Source: Atherix ibis
Taxonomy: Eukaryota > Arthropoda > Insecta > Diptera > Athericidae
DNA: 64,000 bases
Reading direction: 5' to 3'
NCBI GenBank assembly: GCA_958298945.1
Contig: OY282605.1
Coordinates: 35,566,811 to 35,630,810, forward strand
Shown here: piece by piece, positions 1-10,542 of the stretch
How positions within the stretch are numbered: position 1 is the stretch's first letter
Layout: each line of letters begins with the position of its first letter
Translations under genes and position numbers: made by a program
The notes under the pieces: model-generated
What the model was told of the DNA's origin: nothing
What the model saw: only the letters and a program-made list of their open reading frames with translations
The model's database searches: none

Positions 1-214
1 CTCTTATTTTCTAGCATTGAATTTTGTTTATATTTTTTGTACGTAGCACATTTTAAATCACGTGCGTGTATAGTTCTTGGATACGCATGCCGGTTTAAAA
101 ATAATTAACATGAAAAAAAAGCAAATTGCTTTGGTCTTCTTCTTTTTCTGCAAAAACCTGTACTGATTGGTCAATAGTTTTTTTTTATAATGCAACGCTT
201 ATAAACGGTTCGGT

Positions 215-680
215 TATGCATTTCGTGTTGAAAAACACGTGCGTTGCCAAAGTTTATGCGTTTCGCGTTTAAATACATTTAAAAACACGTGCGTTGCCAA
301 AGGTTATGCGTTTCGCGTTTGAATTCGTTTAAAAACACGTGCGTTCCCAAAGGTTATGCGTTTCGCGTTTGAATACGTTGAAAAACACGTGCGTTGCCAA
401 AAGTTATGCGTTTCGCGTTTGAATACATTTAAAAACACGTGCGGTTTCAGAAGTTAAGAGTTTCGCGTTTGAATACGTTGAAAAACACGTGCGTTTCGCG
501 TTTGAATTCGTTTTTAAAAAAACACGTGCGTTGCCAAAGGTAATGCGTTTCGCGTTTGAATACATTTAAAAACACGTGCGGTTCCAACGATTATGAGTTT
601 CGCTGTTAAATTCGTTTAAAAACACGTGCGTTGCCAAAGGTTATGAGTTTCGCGTTTGAATCAATTCAAAAACACGTACG
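215..680. repeat. 50-bp tandem satellite with CACGTG box
   Basis: About ten head-to-tail copies of a 50-bp unit. The landmark AAAAACACGT starts at 231, 281, 331, 381, 431 and 481, then at 518, 568, 618 and 668, so the spacing is exactly 50 bp except for one shortened unit (481 to 518). Nearly every unit carries the palindrome CACGTG and a TTTCGCG stretch a few bases later. Units differ by a few substitutions, so the array is not freshly amplified. It lies about 1.1 kb upstream of the channel gene. No ORF spans it. Confidence 0.93.
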
Positions 681-1772
681 CTGAAAATGAATTGACGTAA
701 TTTGAATTTGAAATAAAAAATGAGTTGCAGAAACCCACCAGTTCTCATTAGATAAGCTAAATTGCTTGTATATTAGGTCTCTGAGACAAGAGCCAGAGGT
801 CATTCTGTAGCGCCACGACTATGAGGTCATTTGTGAATGGCGTTTTTATCTTTCTGAAGAAAACTGAACGATGGTTCGAGAGAATAGAGTCAGACTTTGC
901 TAAATTTCGTAGAGTTAAAATTATAATTTGTAAAAAGGGAATGCTTGGGTCTATCAGAAGGAGTCCTACTCAGAAAGAAAATCTAGACTTACACATAGTT
1001 GAATTCATTTTAAATATGGGGAATACTAAGTTGTACACCACAGGAATGGTTAGCGACAAGGAAATAATGGCTATGTGCGCGGTATGGCCAGTACGGATTT
1101 TGACTGGTTTGCTAGTATTTGGCCAATATGAGGAAAGACATGGCCAAAGATGTTAAATATACAATATTTCATTAACATTTCTGATCAAAAAAATTTCATA
1201 TTCTCTAAAAATAAATTATTTCTAAAAAACTATTCTTCATCTTATTTGCCTGTAAGCAAAGACTTTGCTGTTATTTTTAGTTAGACATTAAAATAAAATT
1301 GCTTTAAAACACATTATATAAAAATTGTATTCTATATTAAGTAGAAAATTAAAGTGAAAAGCGTATTTTTTCGAGATAATAATCGAATAGAAACAAAAAA
1401 AATCCCAAGTGTCCTTAATATGAGTGTCATGCGACTAGGGATTAACTATATGGACTATAGTAAAACAGAGGCGATAGTAATTAAAAAACTTTGGCGTCAA
1501 ATGAATTAAAGTCAAATATAAAATGATGTCAACACTTAATATCAATTAATATTTGTCTAAAAATGAAAATATTTATTAATTCGTATTTGGTTACGGTATA
1601 GAACGGTTGTACACGTAGCTCACTCAGCAAAACCCATAGTGCGGTGCGCGTTGTTCATATGAAAAAGGATTTTTCTCTCTTTAAGAAACTAAATATTTTC
1701 GATATACTAAAGAATAATAAATTTATGAAATATTTTAATAATAGATAGTCAATTTTTGGAATATATTTAATA
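681..1772. other. 5' flank of the channel gene, no gene recognised
   Basis: AT-rich DNA between the 50-bp satellite and the channel gene. The only sizeable ORF is a 111-codon frame at 821-1156 on the plus strand; I recognise no domain in it and it may be chance. A less AT-rich patch around 1605-1665 could be the promoter or 5' UTR of the downstream channel gene, but I see no definite TATA or initiator motif. Confidence 0.5.
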
Positions 1773-4700
1773 ATGAGTGGTGAAAATAAGAATAGCAGGT
1801 ATTGCTTGTTTTATTATTGAAAATAATCAACAATAAAAAAGTACTGAATAAAATGTTTGTATGCTTTTGGATTCTAGCAATTCTAGGAAATTATTTGCTA
1901 GTGGATGTAATAGCGTATCAATGGTACAAGAAAATGAAAATTTCGATAATCGAAAGAAGATCAAACATGGGAAATCATCAGAGACGACGGCTTGGGGGAT
2001 ATTCTCCGATTATTGTGACAATAGTACAATTCATGGAATTAAATATTTCGGCGATAAGGAACGGCCTTTTCTTGAAAGGTATGAACCCGTTAACATGTCG
2101 TTTTCATCCATTTTATTATAGGATTTTTTTGTGAATAGGAATTTCTTTTTAAATGATAAAAAAAAAATTCCGTTTCTTCTTAAAGGCTATTCTGGATTTT
2201 AATGTTTCTAGCTTCGATTATAATGTGCGGTAAAATGATTTTGAACACTTATCATAAATGGACCCAAACGCCAGTTATAGTGAGCTTTGCTGAAAAGTCA
2301 ACACCAGTTATTCAAATACCATTTCCTGCTGTTACTGTTTGTATAGAAACTAAGTCTCGTCGGAGCGTTTTTAATTTCACAGAACTTTTTTGGGTTTTCA
2401 CAAACGGAACTCAAAATAATACCAGCGATGAAGAGTAAATTTTAATTATTGTCTTTTTTCTATTTGGACTGTTATTCTGTTTTTTTTTTTAAATTTGAAT
2501 TAACTTAGAATGAATTATATGGAAGCTGTATCTCAAGTATGCAGTGCAGATCAAGTATACGATTTTTCTTTCAATAACGAACTAACAAACAATTCAATAA
2601 TAACAAGATTAGAAAGTGCTGCACCTATTTTTGATGAAACATTTATTAAATGTAAATACCTTAACAATGTGGTCAATTGTTCACGTATAATGCGTAAAAT
2701 GTTAACAGAAGATGGTATTTGCTATACGTTCAATTTGATGAGTCCTTCGGAGATATTCCGCGAAGAAAGGTATAGTATACATCAACTTGGGAATGGCGAC
2801 ATTTCTATTTGTATATGTGTACTTGTGCATAACATTGTAAATTTTAGTATTCAGAGTACTTACGGAAAATATGTTGAAGAGAGGAAATCCCAATGGAAAT
2901 TAGAAAAAGGATATGATAGTGATGTTAGCACAGAAGCGTATCCAGAACGTGTCCATGGATCGGGCAGTCGATCTGGTCTTTTTTTATTACTACAAGGCAA
3001 CGATGATGATTATGACTCTATCTGTCGTGGTCCTACTCAGGGATTTAAGGTAAAGATCTCTCGGGAGTCTATAATTTTTGTGCCATTAATAATATTGTTT
3101 ACAAAGTAATTAAAATTCAATTATTGCAAAATTCAATTACTTTTTTTAAGCAACTTTAAGAATCTAAACTTATTTTTACAAGTATTAAAATTATTTAATA
3201 ATAATTTAGATTTCTTTACATACGCCGGCTGAGATTCCACTAGTATCGCAACAGTATTTTCGAATTCCATTTGGTCAAGAGGTAATAATCTCTGTAAAAC
3301 CGAATATGATGATAACATCGTCTGGCCTTTTAGGCTACTCACCGGAAAGGTGAATTTTTTTTTTTAACACATCATATAAAAGCAATAAAAAAGCAATTTT
3401 TATTAATATTTCTTTTTAGACGGCAATGTTTCTTTCAAAATGAACGTTATTTACGATATTTTCATGTGTACACTCAGGCTAATTGTGAGCTAGAATGTTT
3501 GGCAAATTATACATTAAAAGAATGCAATTGTGTTAAATTCTCTATGCCAAGTTAGTATTATATAATATATGAAAATATTTAATTTACTTCGATTGTAATC
3601 GATTAATTTCAATATTACAAATTTTAAATTGTTTTTGTATGACACAAAACTGCATTATCGACCGTTAGGCAGTAAATGTGATAATGCAGATTATTACTTA
3701 TGCCAAGACAATATGGCGTCGTAAAGTTTAGCAAAATGTTGGCTCTTAGAATATGGAATTGAAAAGCTGTTAAAAGGGCGAGATATTTTTTGCATATACA
3801 CGTTATTGCAATAAAACGAAACATTTTTAATATGCAATGAAATAAGCGCACTTTTATTTTGGCCCGCAGAAGGCAGATTGATCACTGCAAGAAATTTAAG
3901 ATGGAGTCCTAGCACGCGATAATTTGAATAACGAAAAATTAGTATCTACCAAAAGCGAATGGAAAATATTTTCATACGTTATTTCGGACAACATTTTTTA
4001 ATTTAGACGAAATAATTTACCAGTGCACATGCATACTTCATGACACATTCACATTGACTTAAAATGAGGGCATTAAAAAAATTGCTTCACACAACTTTGT
4101 ATATGAGGTCTGTTCAAAAAGTATCGCGAATTTTGAATTTCCTCGAATTACGTATATTCGATTTTCGAATTTTTTTTTTGTGGCATTATGTTAGTTCCGC
4201 GGTTTAAGTTTATTCGATTTTCGATTTTTGTGTAGCGTTGTTAGTGCTCATGTCTCTCACTAATGCCGACAAGTTCGGCCATTTTGAATGTTCAGTTAAT
4301 TATTGACAGCTGCTTTGCTTGCACGTGTTTTTTGAAAGTCTTCGATTTTCGCCTATTCCTAAAAAATTGATCAAAGAATCTGTATAAATTTTGTGTGAAA
4401 AACAAAATTAATTGCGCGGACGTATTCCAAATGTTGACTGTGACATATGGTGAAGCTACCTTGGACCGAAGCAATGTTTATCGGTGGTAGAAAATGTTGT
4501 GAGAGGGCCGAGAAGATGTAAACGACGAAAAGCGTGCCGGACGCCCGAGCACGTCAACAACAGAAGAAAACATTCATGAAGGGAAGAAAATAGTATTGGC
4601 CAATCGTCGAATCACTGTTAGAGAAGTTGCTGAGGACTTAAACATATCGATTGACTAGTACCATTCGATTTTTTACCAATGATTTGGGCGTGAAATTCGT

Positions 4701-7075
4701 ACCAAAATTGCTCAATTTCGACCAAAAACAGCATCGCATTAATATTGCTAAGGAGCTGTTGGACTCTGTTCGCGATGACCCAAATTTGCTCCAAAGGGTC
4801 ATAACTGGTGACGAATCATGAGTTTATGGTTATGACGTAGAAACCAAAGCTCAATCATTCCAATGGAAGCTACCGCACTAGCCACGACCGAAAAAAGCGC
4901 GCCAAGTTCGGTCGAATGTGAAGGTATTGCTTACTGTTTTCTTCGATTGCAGGGGCATGGTACATCATGAGTTCTTGCCACAGGGTAGAACGGTCAATAA
5001 GGAATTTTACCTGCAAGCTGTGCGCAAGTTGGGCAAAACAATCCACCAGAAACGGTCAGATTTGTGGAAGAACCAAATTGACTTTTGCACCATAATAACG
5101 CCCCTGCTCACGCATCGTTGCTTGTGCGCGAATTTTTGGCCAAAAACAACACACTAATAATGCCGCATCCACCGTATTCCCCAGATCTGGCCCCCTGTGA
5201 CTTTTTCTTGTTCCCGAAACTGAAGAACCCCATGAAAGGACGACGCTACGCTACGATTGAGGAGATACAGACGGTATCAAAGGAGGAGCTGAACAAGATC
5301 ACAAAAAATGAGTTTTTGAAGTATTTCGAGGATTGTAAAAAATGTTTGCACAAGTGTATAATATCTGATGGGGATTACTTTGAAGGGGACAAAATAGATA
5401 TTCATGAATAAAGAAATAATTTTTGAAAAAACACAAAATTCGCGATACTTTTTTAGACAGACCTCGTATTCATTGTTACATTTTTTTTAAAGATATTTCG
5501 AAAGTAATATTAAATTTAAAATATTTATAATAAGTGTAATAAATCAAATAATTCAGTTACGTAGACGTCAAATATCTTAATAATGGTCGTGGCGGTATAA
5601 AATAGTTTATAAAGGGTATGTAAAATATCACGCAAGATTTGAATTTTGCGCCATTTGTATGGTTAAGTGTTGGCAACAAAAAAAAGAGAGCTGACAGTTC
5701 AGAATTATTAAAAATGGAACGCTACGCGAAAGAGCACAACGCGTTTTCATTGTTGAGTAATATTTTAAAAATAATGAAGGTTTGACAATTTTTGTACAAA
5801 ATATGGTCGGAATAGTAATTTAACTTCATCAACTGTTAAGAGATTAATTAAAAAATTTGGGGAGACTGGATCAATTAGTGATTATAAACACTATGGGACG
5901 TTCTTCAACAAGTTGTTCAACACAAAACGTCTAAGTTCGTGAGGGTGGACATTTTCATCTCCATGCTTACAAACTTCAATTGATTCAAGAAAATGAAGCC
6001 TAATGGTGTTCGTTGAATGTACGTGTATTATGGAACAACAAGTGGGTGACGATTTTTCGAACAAAATCATATTCAGCGATGAGGCTCATTTTCATCTTGA
6101 TGCTTGGTTAATCGACAAAATTGTCACATTTGGGATTCGGAAAATCCATGTGTGATTGTTGAAAAACAAATGCACCTACAAAATGTTACTGTTTGGTGCA
6201 GGTTTTGGTCTAAAGGCATCATTGGCCCATTTTTCTTCAAAAATCCGGCTCGAGAAACAATTACTTCTTGTGTGAATTTTGGGACACCCTTTATCTAAGG
6301 GACGTTATATGAAAATCACATATTGAATGCACATCTCAATTTTATTCAATTAAATTTTTTGATCAATTGCACTTAAATAATAATTAACAATTTAAAAAAA
6401 AAAGTAATAAATTTTAAAGATTTTACAAGTAAAATAATCTAATTGCTAGTATGAATATCATTAAAGGAAATTCAGATGCGCCAATATGCGGTGCAGCAAA
6501 GATCTTATGTTATTATAATGCTGAACTGAGTCTTCTTGCTGATGAATTTGTAACAGAATCAAAATCTTCGAACGATACTCGCCTAGTTGATGAGTGTAAT
6601 TGCCTTCCGGCGTGTACATCAATTGACTATGATGCTGAACTATCCCAGGCTGAATTCGAAAGTAAACATAGCAACAACTATGAAAGAATTAAACAAGACA
6701 ATCCTGCGTAAAATCAATTTGACTATATATAATTTTCATTAAATTAAAAAATTTATTATTAAATATTGTATGAACATTTTTTTTTTTACAATTTTTAGTA
6801 TAAACTATGCTCGTGTATCGATTATCTTCAAAGAAACCGAATTTATAACATCGAAAAGATCTGAATTGTATGGAACTACAGATTTTCTAGCAAATTGTGG
6901 TGGTCTTCTTGCCCTTTTTATGGGTGTATCATTGTTAAGCTTGGTGGAAATAATCTATTTTTGTACGGTGCGTTTAGGTTGCAATTTAAAAATGCAACGT
7001 GAAAAAAAACAAAAACTCGCAAAGCGTAAAAAACAAGTACCACCTCAGATCATCGTTAAGGATTCTTCAATGTAA
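1773..7075 (+). CDS. Pickpocket (DEG/ENaC) sodium channel subunit, 8 exons
   Basis: Amiloride-type sodium channel subunit of the plasma membrane; the insect pickpocket group serves sensory neurons, tracheae and osmosensing. Proposed exons: 1773-1798, 1878-2078 (acceptors at 1887 and 1902 also keep frame), 2186-2434, 2509-3049, 3210-3349, 3420-3550, 6467-6707, 6799-7075; sum 1806 nt, 601 aa. Visible features in order: the cytosolic HG gating motif STIHGIKYFG, TM1 beginning LFWILMFLASII, the cysteine-rich extracellular domain (CELECLANY, CNCVKFSMP, ECNCLPACTS), and TM2 with the selectivity segment LLALFMGVSLLS (GxS = GVS) after FLANCGG, then a short basic tail. The join at 6467 restores MPR followed by NSDAPICG, as expected for the family; a closer AG at 6449 would shift the frame. 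Intron 6 (3551-6466) is swollen by two transposons. The paralogue cannot be assigned. Confidence 0.88.
4104..5466 (+). mobile_element. Mariner element, family A copy 1 (inactive)
   Basis: 1363-bp Tc1/mariner-type DNA transposon flanked by TA at 4102-4103 and 5467-5468. The terminal inverted repeats read CGAGGTCTGTTCAAAAAGTA with the first base changed to T at the left end; the right end has an extra T and a G lost (ACTTTTTTAGACAGACCTCG). The transposase frame runs plus-strand but is broken by stops and frameshifts; the longest pieces are 4918-5157 and 5085-5411. The C-terminal piece keeps SPDLAPCDFFLF, the mariner block around the third catalytic aspartate. Three further copies of this family lie in the window (45006-46222, 59080-60310, 63276 to the end). 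Confidence 0.93.
4441..5411 (+). pseudogene. Broken mariner transposase (family A copy 1)
   Basis: Remnant of a DD34D transposase. From about 4441 the fragments read as the N-terminal helix-turn-helix region, with in-frame stops near 4487 and 4657, then the region before the first catalytic aspartate with a stop in place of a conserved tryptophan (GACGAATCATGA near 4810-4822), then 5085-5411 covering the second and third catalytic positions. At the second position the usual HHDN has become HHNN, so the catalytic aspartate is lost. It cannot make active enzyme. Confidence 0.85.
5608..6295 (+). mobile_element. Decayed DDE transposon with GGGTGTCCC-type ends
   Basis: About 690 bp bounded by similar inverted ends: TATAAAGGGTATGTAAAATA near 5609 and, reversed at the right, GATAAAGGGTGTCCCAAAAT ending near 6295. 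Inside are pieces of a transposase: MERYAKEHNAF from 5714, RLIKKFGETGSISD near 5840-5883, FSDEAHFHLD near 6075-6101, then 6104-6298 with NCHIWDSENPCVIVEKQMH and VTVWCRFWSKGIIGPFFF. This resembles the insect IS630/Tc1-like DDE transposases that start with a DUF4817-type helix-turn-helix. Frameshifts, stops and a large internal loss make it a fossil. It is a different family from the mariner next to it. Confidence 0.72.
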
Positions 7076-7210
7076 AATTAACCACAATTTTAATTTTTTA
7101 ATTGAATTAATATTTTATTCCATATTTATATAAAATTATTAAAAATAATTCAAAATTATTTATATAATCAATAGGAAATGTTACAAAATGTATGTAAATT
7201 AATGATTATA

Positions 7211-7216
7211 AATAAA
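7211..7216 (+). promoter_or_regulatory. Candidate poly(A) signal of the channel gene
   Basis: AATAAA about 135 bp after the channel stop codon. In such AT-rich DNA this hexamer is frequent by chance, so the assignment rests on position only. Confidence 0.35.
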
Positions 7217-9300
7217 TCTGATTTTGTAAAAGAAATTAAAATGTTTTATTTAAATGCAGTGCAATTGTAAATAATCTGAAATTATTTTTATTTAATTTCA
7301 TCAACATTTGTAAAATGACTAAATGGTTTTTCTAAAAAAAAAAAAAATTTTTTTTAAATATATTCGCATTTTTTTAGTTTGTTTGAATAAATTTTATTTC
7401 AAAGTTATTCTTCCGTTTAGTGTTAATATATTATAATATGTAATAGATAATTTGTTGACTGTTAGATGAATTACGAATAGTAACTAGAAATGTTGATATT
7501 TTATGATTAAAAATTAGGCAAAATAAAAGAAAATAATATTCGCGTTAAAATTGTTTGGATTGTTCTAGTTTAGAAAACTAGACTATAATTCCTAAAATTC
7601 TCTATTATATTTTCCACTTAAACCATATACATATGTATATTACTGTCTTAAAAAAACGGATCCAAGTCTCCAATTTAATACTGAGTAAAAAAAAAGTATA
7701 AAAAACTAAAATGTTAAGTTGGCCACGAATTTTTATAATAAATTATTTTAAAAATGTGAACATTATTTTTATTGCAGGCAATATGAATTTACAATAAAAC
7801 TATGATATATTTAATGAGAAAAAAAATAAATTTGAATCAAAGTTACAATAGAAGAAAAATTTCGGGTAGTACTTTTTTTATGTATTCGTAAATATGAAGA
7901 AATCTTATTAATAACCCATGTAAGTATTGATCAACGATTTTCGGCCTTTTATTCTTGTAAATGAGTTTGTATCATCGTTCGTATAGATGTGCATACTGAC
8001 TCTTCTATGAAGATGAATTTGTGTGTGTGTATGATCGAAAAGAAATTGGATAAAATTTTATTTGCAATTTTTCTCAAAAGGAAAATTTGTTTTAAACTTG
8101 CTGGTGTTTAGAAATCCCAAATATTCTGGGTTTTTGGAGGGAATTTTTGAGGGTATTATAAGTTAAAAGGTTGAATTCTTTGTTTGTAGAGAAAATTTGT
8201 AAATTTCTAGATAAATTTTTTAGGTGCGCAAGTAGATTTTTATACAATAAAATAGCTTACGTTCTTATAAAATATTATAAATTCTGTTCGATAAGCATTT
8301 AGGTTCATAACCATAATTACACCTTCAGGCTATAGATAATAAAATTGAAATTTCTTTTGCAGGCACTTAACTATAAAAAAAACACATAATTAAAATGAAT
8401 TATTCAAATATATGTTCTTTTAAACAATATATTTTTCAGATGCATAAAAAAAAATTACGATTTTTAAAATCTTAGAATAAAATAATGTATAAAGTAATTA
8501 ATATATTCACATACATGATTATAATAAATTGATAATTCTGTTCAAACGTATAAAAATATGTACAATTGAAAGATATTTTTTTTGTTGTCTTCAAAAAATA
8601 CAATCAATAAATTTATATCTTGAAGATTTTAACCACGAAATTCTGTTTGTTAACAGTTTATATTCTATAATAAATTTTTAAATTTAAATCAAAAAATTGT
8701 TAAAAAGAAATTATTTTCTATGCACAAAATTAGACGTTTTCATTTGAAATTGAATCGCTTGTAAAATTAGTAGATTGATTTTTAATGTTTTAAAATATTT
8801 CGAAAATAATCTGACAAAAGTTGGTTATTGGTTAGACGAGAATAGAAGGTGCACTTTTAACAATATTCCTTGATCTGTTCGAATAAAATTACAATTAAGT
8901 CTGTACAAAAGAAAGAACAAAAATAATTTCCATTAGATAGAATGTCATATGGAAATCCACTACCAATGACTACTATAAATACTTAACATGTTCAGCATAG
9001 TTTGCCATGATAATAGGTACGTACAGTACAGTACGATTCGATTTTTTTTTTTATTAACGAGGAATTATTTTCTAAGTATCCCAAGGTATTTTTCAAATGA
9101 ATTGATGAACTACAAAAAAAATATCTTCCATACAATAGTAAATTATAATCGCGTATATAATGCAAAATAATTAAAAATGCTTTTTTTTAGATTTTTCTTC
9201 AATTTTCTTTTCAAATTTCCTTATTTTATACAATAAAATTTGTTTTATTTGGATTTGTTTCGTTTTCACTTTCTTCTTCATTTTTATTACAATATTAAGG

Positions 9301-9327
9301 TATATATATATATATATATATATATAA
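9301..9327. repeat. (TA)n microsatellite
   Basis: About thirteen uninterrupted TA dinucleotides inside AT-rich intergenic DNA. Confidence 0.9.
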
Positions 9328-10528
9328 TGCATATTTTATATTTAAATAGATCTAACATGTAAAAATAATAAGAAATTAATAATAAAACATAAAATTTAAC
9401 TAGCAAACATATTTTATTTATTTATTTAACTTTTCTAAAAGATATTTTAATTATTAATATTATTATTATTGTTTTGCAATAAATCTTAAAACTCTGTCCA
9501 ATCTAGATTCAGTCTCTATCTTCCAATTTAATTTTTTTTTTAATGTAAATTTACAATTATCATTATAAATAAAATTAATAAAAAAAAATAAAAATAAAGA
9601 GAAATTTCCTAAATATTTAGAAAAAATGATAAGTAAACCTATTAATTAATATTAGTAATATTAAAAATAATAATAATGCATAATAATCATAATAATAATT
9701 TTAATAATAAGCATCAAACAAAAACAAATTTTAAAAAAAATAAAATTAAATTTCTCAAATGATCGCATATAAAATTTTAATTACTATCTAATAGTTACAA
9801 TTATATTATTGTTATTACTGATGAGTCCATATTTTGTTCAGAAAACTCAGCAACAAAAAAAGGAAACCAATCTCTTAAAATATATTTTTTACAAAATAAT
9901 AACATTATATATAATTTTTCTTATAAAATTTTTTATTTATTTTCTTTGTTCCAAATTTTGTTAATATTTAATTGCTTGAATTTTTTATTTTGACAAAAAA
10001 AAACACATTTAACTTTTCATTGAACATAATTTGCAATGTTATCATCCTCAGTTAAATTCTACAGTATAGTCTAATTACGAATTTGTAAAATTTATGAACT
10101 TTCTCTGTAACTGTTTTGTATACTTATTTGTGTGTTTTACAATTTCCTTTTATATTTAATATAATTTACATAATATTATTTTAATTAATATTTTATCATA
10201 TTTATTTATATTATTTTTTTTATGCATTTGTATTCCATAGTTATAGCTCTACAATTATTACTTACATCCTATTAGTATATTTCATTATTTTTATATTATA
10301 TATATTCCTATATATGTAAATTAAATAGATATAAAATTAAATATTAATTATGCTTTTTTTTTGTATATTTTTCAGTTTGATTTTTATTAGTTTTTTTTTT
10401 ATTTTTGTCTTTGTTAAGTTTACTTACTTTATTTATTGCAATATTATTATTAAGTTTTTTTTTTGTTTTTTTTTTATATTAGAAATTGATTTTTTTTATT
10501 ACATTTTTAATTTATTTTTTCCACATAA

Positions 10529-10534
10529 TTTATT
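10529..10534 (-). promoter_or_regulatory. Candidate poly(A) signal of Cdk12
   Basis: AATAAA on the minus strand starting about 9 bp after the Cdk12 stop. Position suits a very short 3' UTR, but AATAAA-like words are common here. Confidence 0.35.
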
Positions 10535-10542
10535 AAAATAAA

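Larger units (their letters stand above)
3551..6466 (+). other. Transposon-laden sixth intron of the channel gene
   Basis: The other introns of this gene are about 70-160 bp, but this one is about 2.9 kb. It begins with GTTAGT at 3551 and ends at the AG at 6465-6466. It contains a dead mariner (4104-5466) and a second decayed DDE transposon (about 5608-6295). The rest, 3551-4103 and 6296-6466, is AT-rich; two overlapping minus-strand frames at 3624-3915 show no recognisable domain. Confidence 0.75.
7076..10542. other. AT-rich intergenic DNA between convergent genes
   Basis: 3.4 kb between the 3' ends of the channel gene (+) and Cdk12 (-). It is dominated by A/T runs. A (TA)n microsatellite lies at about 9301-9327. 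Small ORFs such as 8988-9170 and 10350-10541 are low-complexity and look like chance. I recognise no gene, RNA gene or transposon. Confidence 0.7.

Noticed and set aside
821..1156. 111-codon plus-strand ORF
   Set aside because: No recognisable domain, no intron signals joining it to the channel gene; kept only as a remark in the flank entry.
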